DNA of 44,258 nt from NCBI GenBank assembly GCA_947626945.1, contig CANQUC010000018.1:1-44258 (forward strand), in the 5' to 3' direction. This DNA comes from an uncultured Lachnospiraceae bacterium (lineage in GTDB: Bacteria > Bacillota > Clostridia > Lachnospirales > Lachnospiraceae). The translations under genes were made by a program, and so were the position numbers. Below the pieces are notes generated by a model that saw only the letters and a list, made by a program, of their open reading frames with translations, ran no database searches and was not told the origin of the DNA. Shown here one piece after another: positions 8,393 through 17,029 of this stretch (positions are counted from its first letter, which is position 1; each line of letters begins with the position of its first letter).

Positions 8393-9843
8393 TGCGGACA
8401 AAAAATTGGACTTTCAGGGCTCCGAAAGAAGCTGGAGAAGTATGTATTCACGAGATAAAAACTGAAGCTGCATTAAAACTGTATCATCAATGCAGATCTG
8501 TAACAAAAACAACTCGTGTCCTGGGGGTATCCGTCAAAAAAAGAACTCTATAACTGGATCCTGAATGAAAGGACTGTCAAACCTGCAAGAAAGGGACTTC
8601 TCCTTGTCAATACGGCAGAGCATCACAGAACCCCACCTTTTGAAGTTAAGATGGAGGCAATCCATCGTTGCTTTCAACTTGGAGAAAATGTAAAATCAGT
8701 ATCAAAAGAGATCGGCTATACCAGAGCCAGCATTTACAGTTGGCGGAAAAAATATCTTCAGGAAAGAACAGCTGCGCTGATGAATGACAAGGACATCAAA
8801 CCGGACACGCTGACAGAAAGCTCCACTGATTCATCCCCCGATCTTGCACAGCTTCAGGCGCAGAGCAGGGATATGCAGATGAGGATCGATATCTGGAAAG
8901 AGACTATCAATAGTCTAAAAAAAGATCCCGGCATTGATCAGAAAACCCTCAAAAACAGGGAGAAAGCAGTGATCATCGATGCCTTAAATAAATATTCACT
9001 GTCGGTTCTGCTGGCTCAGCTTGGAATTTCAAAGAGCAGTTATCACTATCAGGAAACTGTCATGAAAAAATCTGATAAGTACATGAATCTACGCTCTATG
9101 ATATGGTCAATTTTCCATGAGAACAGCTAGCGTTATGAATAACGGCGGTTCTATGGACTCCTGTAGCACAGGAATGTCATCGTTTCGGAAAAAGTGATCC
9201 GACGGATCATGCAAGAGGAGAATCTTGCTGTCAGCCGCAAACGGCGCAGAAAATACAACTCTTATCAAGGAGAACTATCTCCTTCTGTGCCTAACCGGAT
9301 AGAACGGGGTTTTCACGCGGATAAGCCAAATCAAAAATGGCTGACTGGCATTACGGAGTTCGCCTTTCCGTCAGGAAAGATGTATCCTTCTGTACTGGTG
9401 GACTGCTTTGACGGCATGCTTCCGGGCTGGACGATCAGCACTACACCAGATTCTGTACTTGTTAACAGTATGCTCGATCAGGCCATATCCCGGTTTCCTA
9501 AAGAAGACCATCTACTGATACATTCAGGCGGGGGATGCCATTATCGTTGATTCGGTTGGATAGAGCGTATGAAAAAAGCGGGCCTGGAGCGCTCCATGTC
9601 CCGAAAAGGATGTTCCCTGGATAACGCGGCTTGCGAAAGATTATTCGGGCGATTGAAAAATGAGTTATTTTATTATCGCGAATGGACTGGAGTCAGCCTG
9701 TCAGAATTCGTTGACACATTAAATGAATATCTGGTATGGTATAACACAAAAAGGATCAAAACATCACTTGGAAATATGAGCCCTTGGGAGTACTGGCAGA
9801 GTCTGGGATTGGTCATATAATCAGTTCAGAAAATAACACAAGC
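8393..9843 (+). mobile_element. Decayed IS3-family insertion sequence
   Basis: The unit contains an IS3-type transposase gene and ends about 20 bp after its stop. TGCGGACAAAAAATTGGACT at 8393-8412 is the most likely left end, and AGTTCAGAAAATAACACA at about 9823-9840 the degenerate right end; they match only loosely. No convincing target duplication is visible. It separates the AT-rich island from the clostripain gene. Boundaries are uncertain by tens of bases. Confidence 0.55.
8442..9820 (+). pseudogene. IS3-family transposase, inactivated
   Basis: Conceptual translation is clearly an IS3-type transposase: helix-turn-helix region (SVSKEIGYTRASIYSWRKK), leucine-rich linker, then a rve/DDE integrase core ending in SLGNMSPWEY. 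It is broken many times. Frameshifts lie at about 8450 (MYS to EIKTE) and at the GGGGG run near 8522-8526. In-frame stops lie at 9127-9129, 9139-9141, 9160-9162 and 9547-9549. Two of the three catalytic acids are also lost: the usual LTDITEF reads LTGITEF and the usual HSDRG reads HSGGG, while the glutamate segment (CERLFGRLKNE) remains. The element can no longer move itself. Confidence 0.85.
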
Positions 9844-9887
9844 GATAAGAGCTGCCGCACATATTCCGCCTCCGATGGCCGCTCATT

Positions 9888-9911
9888 TTGCCAATCGGCT
9901 TTTTTTGGCAA
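9888..9911 (-). terminator. Weak stem-loop after the clostripain-like gene
   Basis: TTGCCAA and TTGGCAA arms surround a T-rich loop, 34 bp past the stop of the leftward gene. Read leftward it is followed by AAAATGAG rather than a T run, so termination is only possible, not shown. The rest of the 9844-9944 gap shows nothing. Confidence 0.25.
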
Positions 9912-9944
9912 TCAATTTGAGGATTCCCCTCCGCTTTGCAAAAC

Positions 9945-12224
9945 TTACTCCATAGCCGGTGTCCAGTAATGCCGGTCATAAATATCGGTAAATCGGTAGG
10001 TGGCCTGTACTTCGCCGTCGCCCACGTCCACGTTGCTGACGGTGAGAGAATCCCCCGCCGCCATGGTCTCGCCCAGATAGTAACTGTCCTGAAAATCCCC
10101 GTCATAGATGTAATAGTCACAGAGGAAGTCCAGCTTGTCGCCGGGCTTTATTTCTGTAAGGCCTCTGGCAACGGTATCGGTTGTTTCTTCGTCATAATCT
10201 GCCTGCGCGCCGGCCACATAGCCCTTGGGGTGCTCGTTGTCAAAGGTAAGGATCAGATTCACCCGTTCGCCATTTAGCATAGCGGGTACCCGTCCGTTGA
10301 TGCAGTAGTTTTCCCCGTCGTCTGTCTCATCCAGGAAATAGTAAGCCACCGGCTGCCCGTTGACGGCCAGCCATGTATGGTCATAGTCCCCCATCAGATT
10401 GCCGTCCTCGTCAAAATCGTAGACGTTATCCAGACCCAGGTCAATATATCCCTCGCCGTCGTCGTAAAATACGTTTAATTCCAGCGTCTGGATCAGATCC
10501 CACTGTTCCTCTTTTAAGGAGATCACAGGCGTTCCCTTGTCATTTTCCTCCCAGAGCAGCCGGCTTTCGTCAAAATGATTGTCCGTAAGGTACTGGGTGG
10601 AATCCTGGATCATCCGCCCGTCCAGAAAGCCGGTGTTGGATCCGGTCAGTCCGGAAATCGCGCTTACGTCTCCCGAAAGCAGATTTTCCAGAAGCTGGGA
10701 GATCATGTGGGATTCGCCCTGCCCGCCGTTCATCAGATCTCCCAACAGGGAGGGAAGCGGAGAACCGGTGCCGCCGGCCGCCGCCTGTCCGCCCACCTCA
10801 AGGCTGGCAAACTGCTTGATACAGCGGGTGTATTCCTCATCCATGCCAATCTCTTCATAGGTGCGGACCATCTTGTCTACGGAAGAGATCTTCTTGTAAG
10901 GAAAATAAATGGCGATGCCGTAGGCGTTGGTCATATTGGAGGAGGTCAGGTTGTACTTTACGGCGTCCTGCAGCACGGAAGCCAGTTTTTGGCCTTCGCT
11001 TGTGCCCATGTTTTTGGCCAAATGAACCAGGTCCACCTGATCGATGCCCACAGAACGGGCAAATTCTCTTGCCTGATTCCGGGCGTTTGAGACAGTCTGA
11101 TATTCCTTGTTTTGGATCAGCTTGCCTGTGGACTGAGAAAAAGCAGTGAGCGCGTCAGGTCTGGTAGCCTCCAGCTCCGCCAGGTCGATCACCGAAAGAG
11201 TGGTCTGCTGTCCGCGGCATTTCTCATTGCAGACGTTGACGAAATCATCCGCGATCTGTCTGCCGATCTCAAGAGTGGACATGGAGGTGTTTTTGGAAAG
11301 CTTTGTCAGCCAGTTCGTATAGTACCAGCCCACGCCGCCGGGCTCCGTTTCTTCTGAGGCGATCAGGTAATCCCCGTATTGGGTGAGCATCAGCGCGTTT
11401 TCCATGGTGGCCATGAGGCAGGCGTCAAAACCGATGAAGTCAAAGGTGACGCCGCCGGACTTTAACGCTTTGTTGATGCCGGAAAGGCTCATGGAGCCGC
11501 TGCTTGGATATTTCTCGTCATAGCCGTAGCCGCTGATGGAGCCGCCGCCGTGATCCCACAGGATCAGTTCGTTTCGGTTGGCGGGGAAGTGTTCGGCACA
11601 CCACCGGATGTATCCCGACAGGGTATCGGGGTTTGTCATGGAATCGCTGCCTGCGTTGGACACCAGGCAGGAAAGGCCGCCGTCTTTGATCTGATAGATC
11701 TGATTGACGTTGCTGCTGACTACCTGATTGCGCATGAACGGCAGCCGCCTGTATAAACAAGGAGATTGACGTTGCTGCCGATGGTGGCCGCTGCCATTTC
11801 CTGCAGATCGGAGGTGGCCATGCCGCTTTTGGATTCCAGGTCGGTACCGCACATGTAGACCATGATCGTCACGGTGTCCTTGCCGCCGCCTTTCAGTACG
11901 GTCCGCTTTGCTCTGGCCCTGGAAGAAACTTCCGTGTTTAAGATGCCGGTGTTGCTGCCGCCGGACCAGTCCCCGACGCTTCCCCCCATAGGAGGAAGTA
12001 TTGGCATACAGCGGGTGACTTTGGAAAATGCCGCTGCCGCCTCCTCCAAGCAGACTGCCAAGGAGGGTTCCGCCGCCGCCCAGAAAGACTACCGCCGCAA
12101 TGATCAGCATGGTCAGAAGTCCGCCCTTTCTGCCGGATGCGCCGCCGGAGAATGCCGCGCCGGAAAGCAGCTGTCCTGCTATATCGCCGATGTCCGGACC
12201 CTCACCCGTACCGCCGCCGATCAT
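9945..12224 (-). pseudogene. Clostripain-family (C11) cysteine protease with two compensating frameshifts
   Basis: About 759 codons. The mature fold is that of peptidase family C11: catalytic His in LWDHGGGS (about residue 222) and Cys in GFDACLMA (about 267), followed by a long C-terminal region with DETDDGENY-type beta-rich sequence. A glycine-rich start contains one membrane segment (about 35-60), so the enzyme is probably surface-anchored. The normal N-terminal strand (DTVTIMVYMCGTDLES) is in a different frame: an extra base in the C6 run at 11982-11987 shifts out and a one-base loss near 11733 shifts back, scrambling about 83 residues. Repairing both (five Cs; CRSWRNQVV) restores a smooth family sequence. 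The ATG at 12224 has GAGAGGG upstream, but a basic RPRGQQKN stretch reads in frame further upstream, so the true start may be earlier. Decay and sequencing error cannot be told apart here. Confidence 0.75.
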
Positions 12225-12554
12225 GTTTTTCTGTTGCCCTCTCGGCCGATTTTTATCTATAGTAATCCCTTTCCATTTGCGTTTTTGTTATGATTTTATT
12301 CCGGATGACCCGGTTGACGTCTCAAAAGAAATATCTGTTAAGACCATCCGACGCAGCGTCACCGGTATTTTTATGTTATCATATCATATTGACAGATAAA
12401 TTGACGAAAAAATGTTATAGTTCCTGCTTTCTTGCGGCTTTGTGTATACAAATTGTTGCGAGGTTTGATAAATTTGATGTAAAAACAGGGAGAGAATAAA
12501 CCTCCAGCTAAATATCATACTTTTAAAGTATATCAACATATTCTTTATACGAAT

Positions 12555-12583
12555 TTGATGTTTTATATTGAAAGAATTATAAT
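12555..12583 (+). promoter_or_regulatory. Promoter of the aldo/keto reductase gene
   Basis: TTGATG (12555-12560), 17-bp spacer, perfect TATAAT (12578-12583), 67 bp before the start codon. The remaining gap from 12225 to 12554 holds no gene that I can support; a TTGACA at 12389-12394 lacks a good partner at normal spacing. Confidence 0.6.
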
Positions 12584-12650
12584 GACAACATAAAAAGAAT
12601 GAAGCTTACGGGAATTATAAAAAGCTGGTAATCAGGAAGGTGGTCTGCAT

Positions 12651-13682
12651 ATGAAAAAGTTTTTTCAGATTGTACTGATAATGTGGCTGTTGGTTCTCCT
12701 GACTGCTTGCGGCCAGTCACAGAAAGACGGAAAAAACATAGCAGACAAAGCGGGAACAGCGAAACAGACGGAAGAAGTGCCGGTAAGTGGGAAAGAGTTG
12801 GAACCCGCATTTTCCGGAGAAAATGGAGTACAGGATACAAAAATGAAAAAAGCAGAGTTTGATTTTAATACAAAGACAGTCCTGTTAAGCAGCGGATATG
12901 AAATGCCCATCAATGGTTTGGGAACCTACAGCCTTCATGGGGAAGAATGTATCGATTCCGTAAAGTCGGCTTTGTCAAGTGGTGTGCGGCTGATCGATAC
13001 GGCTTCTGCTTATGGCAATGAGAAAGAAGTGGGTCAGGCGATCCGGGAAGCTGTGGATGAGGGGATAATCAAACGGGAAGATGTTTTTGTGATTACAAAA
13101 ATTTATCCGGGTAGTGAGATGGAAACGCCAGAGCAGTCCATTCAGGCCTGTCTGGACCGGCTGGATATCGGCTATATAGACATGATGCTTCTGCATCATC
13201 CCGATCCGAATGATGTAAAGGCCTATAAAGCCATGGAACAGTTTGTGGAAGACGGAAAGATCTGTTCTTTGGGACTGTCCAACTGGTATATTGAAGAGCT
13301 GACAGAATTTTTGCCGCAGGTGGATCTTGTACCGGCGCTTGTTCAAAATGAGATTCATCCCTATTATCAGGAAAATGACGTAATCCCGTTTATTCAGAAT
13401 CTGGGGATTGTGGTGCAGGGCTGGTATCCGCTGGGCGGCAGAGGCCATACGGGAGAGCTTCTTGGCGATCCGGTCATTTCTGAAATAGCCCAGGCCCATG
13501 GCGTATCCTCCGCGCAGGTGATCTTACGCTGGAATCTGCAAAAGGGCGTTGTTGTGATTCCCGGCTCCAGTAATCCGGATCATATCAAAGAGAATACAGA
13601 ACTGTATCATTTTCATCTGACAGAAGATGAGATGGAGCGTATCAATGCCCTTGACCGTGGGGAAAAGCATGATTGGTACTAA
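12651..13682 (+). CDS. Aldo/keto reductase with lipoprotein signal peptide
   Basis: 343 residues. The first 20 form a lipoprotein signal: MKK, a hydrophobic stretch and lipobox LTAC with the lipidated Cys at 20, then an acidic, lysine-rich linker to about residue 70. The rest is a complete AKR barrel with the catalytic tetrad in place: D and Y in IDTASAYGN, K in ITKIYP, H in LLHHPD. The C-terminal IPGSSNPDHIKEN matches the NADP(H)-binding end of the family. AKRs reduce carbonyls with NAD(P)H and are normally cytoplasmic, so an export and lipid-anchor signal is odd, because NAD(P)H is not expected outside the membrane. The cleanest start is the ATG preceded by AGGAAGG. It is monocistronic, ending against a convergent LysR gene. 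Confidence 0.88.
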   Translation: MKKFFQIVLIMWLLVLLTACGQSQKDGKNIADKAGTAKQTEEVPVSGKELEPAFSGENGVQDTKMKKAEFDFNTKTVLLSSGYEMPINGLGTYSLHGEECIDSVKSALSSGVRLIDTASAYGNEKEVGQAIREAVDEGIIKREDVFVITKIYPGSEMETPEQSIQACLDRLDIGYIDMMLLHHPDPNDVKAYKAMEQFVEDGKICSLGLSNWYIEELTEFLPQVDLVPALVQNEIHPYYQENDVIPFIQNLGIVVQGWYPLGGRGHTGELLGDPVISEIAQAHGVSSAQVILRWNLQKGVVVIPGSSNPDHIKENTELYHFHLTEDEMERINALDRGEKHDWY

Positions 13683-13701
13683 GGTGAGAAGTCAAAATAA
13701 G

Positions 13702-13726
13702 AAGAGGGATTGGCAGGGCCCTCTTT
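13702..13726. terminator. Hairpin between convergent genes
   Basis: AAGAGGG and CCCTCTT arms with a 10-base loop between the convergent reductase and LysR genes. The trailing T stretch is short in both directions, so it is a modest bidirectional terminator candidate. Confidence 0.4.
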
Positions 13727-13728
13727 GG

Positions 13729-14610
13729 TCAAACGGCCAGTCCCTGTTTCAGTTCCCGCAGGAACGCGCCGGCAGCCTTCGAAAAGATCTGGCTTTTTTT
13801 CCAGACCACGGAAAGGTTTGCCTCCAGCGGTGGATTTAAGAGGCGAAAGCAAAGGCCGCTGTCACCGGAAGTATTGACAAGCTGATCCAGCGCCAGTGCA
13901 TAGCCAAGTCCCTCCTTTACGAAACGGGAGGCGTTGTAGATCAGATCGTACCGCAGCAGGACGTTCAGTTTTTCGGGAGCAGTATTAAACCATGCGTGCA
14001 TCTCACTGCTGGCGGCGGCCTGATGGGAAAGAATCAGCGGAAGACCGGTAAGATCGTCTGCGCAGATTGTGTCCTTTTCTGCCAGAGGGCTGTCGGCCGG
14101 CATTAAGACTCCCCACCTGTCTGTGACAGGCAGTTTCAGATAATCATATTTTTCCATGTCGACGGAACCGATCAACAGGCCAAAGTCAATGAGCCCGTTG
14201 TCCAGCCGTTCCCTTACACGCTCTGCGTCTCCGCTGTAGAGATGATAGCGGATCTGGGGATGTTTTTTCTGCAGATTTTTTGCTGTACGGGCAAAAAAGG
14301 ATATGGCCTCTGTCTCACCGCCGCCGATGTGGATTTCTCCAGTAATATTTTCGTCGGAGCTTTCAAGTTCTGCTTTTGTTTTTTCCATCAGATCTACGAT
14401 CTCTTCCGCCCGTCTGCGAAGCAGCATGCCGTCTTCTGTCAGAGTCACTTTTTTACCGCTCCGGATCAGAAGCTGTTTTCCAAGCTCCGCCTCCAGATCC
14501 ATCAGCTGTCGGGAGAGGGGCGGCTGGGTCATATGCAGGGCCTTTGCCGCTTTTGTGATGCTTTCTTCCTTTGCTACTGTGAGAAAATACTGCAATACTC
14601 GTATATCCAT
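13729..14610 (-). CDS. LysR-family transcriptional regulator
   Basis: 293 residues from ATG 14610, preceded by GGAGGG 6 bp away; a longer frame upstream has no ribosome-binding site. The N-terminal winged helix-turn-helix is classic LysR (LQYFLTVAKEESITKAAKALH, then QPPLSRQLMDLEAELG). A substrate-binding domain of the periplasmic-binding-protein type follows from about residue 90 (GEIHIGGGETEA...). The effector is unknown. It is divergent from the acetyltransferase gene, with a T-N11-A dyad lying on its own -35 box, so autorepression and control of the neighbour are likely. Confidence 0.9.
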   Translation of the reverse strand: MDIRVLQYFLTVAKEESITKAAKALHMTQPPLSRQLMDLEAELGKQLLIRSGKKVTLTEDGMLLRRRAEEIVDLMEKTKAELESSDENITGEIHIGGGETEAISFFARTAKNLQKKHPQIRYHLYSGDAERVRERLDNGLIDFGLLIGSVDMEKYDYLKLPVTDRWGVLMPADSPLAEKDTICADDLTGLPLILSHQAAASSEMHAWFNTAPEKLNVLLRYDLIYNASRFVKEGLGYALALDQLVNTSGDSGLCFRLLNPPLEANLSVVWKKSQIFSKAAGAFLRELKQGLAV

Positions 14611-14665
14611 CTGTACCCTCCGTTCGCCTGACTGATCATGTTGCTTTTCGCATAATCCTAAAACA

Positions 14666-14694
14666 ATGATAGCAAACAAGTTCATACTTTTCAA
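14666..14694 (-). promoter_or_regulatory. Promoter of the LysR gene
   Basis: Read leftward: TTGAAA (14694-14689), 17-bp spacer, TATCAT (14671-14666), with five of six matches in each box. It lies 56 bp from the start codon. Confidence 0.6.
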
Positions 14695-14698
14695 GTAT
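14684..14698. promoter_or_regulatory. LysR-type operator (T-N11-A dyad)
   Basis: ATACTT-TTC-AAGTAT is a perfect inverted repeat with 6-bp arms and fits the T-N11-A rule for LysR regulators. It overlaps the -35 box of the LysR gene and lies 24 bp upstream of the acetyltransferase -35 box. Confidence 0.6.
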
Positions 14699-14721
14699 TT
14701 ATATGTATATAAAATATGTAT

Positions 14722-14750
14722 TTGGTATAAAATGATCAATCCGATATAAT
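14722..14750 (+). promoter_or_regulatory. Promoter of the acetyltransferase gene
   Basis: TTGGTA (14722-14727), 17-bp spacer, perfect TATAAT (14745-14750), 26 bp before the ATG, with GGGAGG as ribosome-binding site. Confidence 0.6.
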
Positions 14751-14776
14751 CAATACAAACATCAGGGAGGAAGTTT

Positions 14777-15373
14777 ATGAAAGAAGAAACGGTTTTGAAA
14801 ATCATGCGAAACGGGGAAACCGTGACAGATCCGTCTCCGGCTCATGAGGGAATGAATCAGCTGGCCCGGGAGGCCATGAAAATAACGGCAGAGTTAAACA
14901 GCGGATATCATGAACCGGAGGAGATCAGAAAGATTTTTTCACGGCTTATTGGCAAGCCGGTGGACGATTCCTTTGGATTGTTTCCGCCTTTTTATACCGA
15001 GTGCGGAAAAAATATTTTTCTTGGAAAAAAGGTGTTTATCAATTTTGCCTGTCATTTTCAGGATCAGGGCGGCATTTACATCGGGGACAACGTGCTCATA
15101 GGTTCCCAGACAGTGTTTGCCACAATCAACCACAGAAAAGACCCGAAAGCGCGCAGGGACAACTGTTTTGCGCCCATCCATATCGGAAATGGCGTATGGA
15201 TCGGTTCTCATGTGACCATTCTGCCGGGTGTGACGATCGGGGATCATGCAGTCATTGCCGCCGGGGCGGTGGTCACAAAAGACGTGCCGGCAGGCGTGGT
15301 GGCCGGAGGCGTTCCCGCAAGGGTGATGAGCCGGATAGAAGATGACAGAGACACACGGGAAATAGGCAGATGA
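14777..15373 (+). CDS. Hexapeptide-repeat sugar O-acetyltransferase (maltose/galactoside type)
   Basis: 198 residues, the usual length for the LacA/Maa family that moves acetyl groups from acetyl-CoA to sugar hydroxyls. The N-terminal cap (REAMKITAELN...) is followed by a left-handed beta helix of hexapeptide turns (IYIGDNVLIGSQ, IHIGNGVWIGSH, VTILPGVTIGDH, AVIAAGAVVTKDV). The catalytic histidine is in TINHRKDP and the terminal GGVPARV loop is typical. The natural acceptor is not known. It is probably controlled by the divergent LysR regulator. Confidence 0.9.
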   Translation: MKEETVLKIMRNGETVTDPSPAHEGMNQLAREAMKITAELNSGYHEPEEIRKIFSRLIGKPVDDSFGLFPPFYTECGKNIFLGKKVFINFACHFQDQGGIYIGDNVLIGSQTVFATINHRKDPKARRDNCFAPIHIGNGVWIGSHVTILPGVTIGDHAVIAAGAVVTKDVPAGVVAGGVPARVMSRIEDDRDTREIGR

Positions 15374-15455
15374 AGAAGTCAGGTTGATATGGTTGTAAAA
15401 GAAAGTGTTGCGGGGAATGGTAATTGCCGCGTAACGTTTCGGAATGGAGGTATTT

Positions 15456-16268
15456 ATGAAAAAGAGTATTTCGCTTTTGATGAGTCTTGTCATGCTGACG
15501 GGGTTGTTGTTTGCTTTTACATTTTTTCGGACCAATCCTGTGCAGGTATCGGCAGCGGAGCAGCTCTGGTATGGCGATGTGAACAAAAACGGGGAAATTT
15601 CCACCGATGACGCGCTTCTTGTGCTGCGGCATGTGGTGGGATTGAAACAGATCACCGATAAAGAAGCGTATATACTGGCAGACATGGATCATGACGGAGA
15701 ATGTTCTGTAACAGATGCCATAACGATCTTAAAAACGGCAGTGAGAATCGTAGGCAAAGTTCCATATACCCAAAAGACACTTGTGGTATATTTTTCCTGC
15801 ACCGGAACAACGGAAAGGATAGCAAACGATGCTGAGGATATTCTTGGGGCGGACAGCTATCAAATTATAGCGGCGGATCCTTATACGGAAGAAGATCTAG
15901 CCTATTATACAAATGGAAGGGCGGATCGGGAGCAGCGTGATCCATCCGCAAGGCCGGCCATTGCCGGAGGCGTGAAAAATATGGAGCAGTATGACAGAAT
16001 CCTTTTGGGATATCCCATCTGGCATGGGCAGGCTCCACGGATCATCAGCACTTTTTTGGAAAGCTACGACTTTTCCGGGAAAACAATTCTGCCTTTCTGT
16101 ACTTCCCACAGCAGCGGGATCGGATCCAGCGATATGGATCTGTATCGCCTTGCGCCGGGGGCAAAATGGCTGAAGGGCAGACGGTTTGGAAGCGGAACAG
16201 CAAAAAAAGAAGTGGAGGAATGGCTTAGGGAAATGGAATTTGCAGAAAGAATCAAAATTTCCATCTGA
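15456..16268 (+). CDS. Secreted dockerin-flavodoxin fusion protein
   Basis: 270 residues from ATG 15456, with GGAGG at 15446-15450; an in-frame ATG at 15444 lies inside that site and is unlikely. A signal peptide (hydrophobic 5-25, likely cut near VSAA at 31-34) is followed by two dockerin-I calcium-binding repeats: GDVNKNGEISTDDALLVLRH (about 40-59) and ADMDHDGECSVTDAITILKT (about 75-94). Residues about 107-265 form a flavodoxin fold with the FMN phosphate loop VYFSCTGTTERIA and a GYPIWHGQAP flavin loop. Flavodoxins carry electrons and are usually cytoplasmic; here one is exported and given a docking module. The dockerin's cohesin partner is not visible in the window. Confidence 0.85.
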   Translation: MKKSISLLMSLVMLTGLLFAFTFFRTNPVQVSAAEQLWYGDVNKNGEISTDDALLVLRHVVGLKQITDKEAYILADMDHDGECSVTDAITILKTAVRIVGKVPYTQKTLVVYFSCTGTTERIANDAEDILGADSYQIIAADPYTEEDLAYYTNGRADREQRDPSARPAIAGGVKNMEQYDRILLGYPIWHGQAPRIISTFLESYDFSGKTILPFCTSHSSGIGSSDMDLYRLAPGAKWLKGRRFGSGTAKKEVEEWLREMEFAERIKISI

Positions 16269-16292
16269 TTTTGGCTGATTTTATGCTTTTTG

Positions 16293-16321
16293 TTGAAAAA
16301 ATAAGAAAAATCTTGTAAACT
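16293..16321 (+). promoter_or_regulatory. Candidate promoter of the P-loop kinase gene
   Basis: TTGAAA (16293-16298), 17-bp spacer, TAAACT (16316-16321). The -10 box matches four of six positions. Confidence 0.4.
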
Positions 16322-16364
16322 GATATGAACTATTACTGAGAAAACAGAAAGGTGCGAATCTGCG

Positions 16365-16946
16365 ATGCAAACTGACAGAGATCGGATTGTTCAAAAGATC
16401 ATGGAGAGGATCGGCCTGCTTTCGGGAAAAAAAGCAAGAATCCTGATTGCCATTGACGGCAGGTGCGCTTCCGGAAAGACGACGCTTGCCGAAGAGCTGC
16501 GAAAAAGTCTGGACTGTACGGTTTTTCATATGGATGATTATTTTCTGCGTCCGGATCAGCGAACCAAAGAAAGGCTTTTACAGCCAGGCGGAAATGTGGA
16601 TCATGAACGGTTTCAGGAGGAGATCTTAGAGCCTCTTAAAGAGGGGATGGATGCCATCACATACCGCCCCTACGACTGTCACACGCAGCAGCTGCGGTCT
16701 CCCGTTACGGTAAACGCGGCGCGGATCGTGGCCGTAGAGGGCTCCTACAGCTGTCATCCGGCGCTTTGGCAGTATTATGACCTGCGCATTTTCCTGACGG
16801 TCAGTCAAAAAAAGCAGCTTTCCCGGATCGCGGAAAGAAACAGCGGTTCCATGGGGACATTTACAGAGCAGTGGATTCCGCTGGAGGAAAGTTATTTTCA
16901 GGCGACGGAGATTCAAAAGCATTGTGACCTTTGGTTTGAAACCTGA
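16365..16946 (+). CDS. Uridine-kinase-like P-loop kinase
   Basis: 193 residues. Walker A GRCASGKTT lies at about residues 32-40, followed by HMDDYFL, as in uridine kinase and phosphoribulokinase-like enzymes, where the DD segment binds Mg and substrate. Segments PGGNVDHERF, ITYRPYDC and VAVEGSYSCHP also match this family. It probably phosphorylates a nucleoside or small sugar-like substrate with ATP; the exact substrate cannot be read from the sequence. Cytoplasmic and apparently monocistronic. Confidence 0.8.
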   Translation: MQTDRDRIVQKIMERIGLLSGKKARILIAIDGRCASGKTTLAEELRKSLDCTVFHMDDYFLRPDQRTKERLLQPGGNVDHERFQEEILEPLKEGMDAITYRPYDCHTQQLRSPVTVNAARIVAVEGSYSCHPALWQYYDLRIFLTVSQKKQLSRIAERNSGSMGTFTEQWIPLEESYFQATEIQKHCDLWFET

Positions 16947-16977
16947 TCAAACCCAAAGGGCCGAATCCGGAAAGGGA

Positions 16978-17006
16978 TTGACTTGCTGCCTTCAGAATGA
17001 TATAAT
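16978..17006 (+). promoter_or_regulatory. Promoter of the small membrane protein gene
   Basis: TTGACT (16978-16983), 17-bp spacer, perfect TATAAT (17001-17006), 23 bp before the ATG. This is among the strongest-looking promoters in the window. Confidence 0.7.
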
Positions 17007-17029
17007 GAACAATCAAGGAGAATGATATT

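Noticed and set aside
8261-8458. 65-codon frame crossing the end of the HD/HSP90-like gene into the IS relic
   Set aside because: It joins out-of-frame coding sequence to element sequence, with no ribosome-binding site.
1-9840. Composite transposon flanked by two copies of one element
   Set aside because: The left tail and the right IS3 relic share no visible sequence, and the IS3 copy is dead.
12265-12500. Short open frames in the gap before the reductase gene
   Set aside because: They overlap one another, lack ribosome-binding sites and show no protein-family features.
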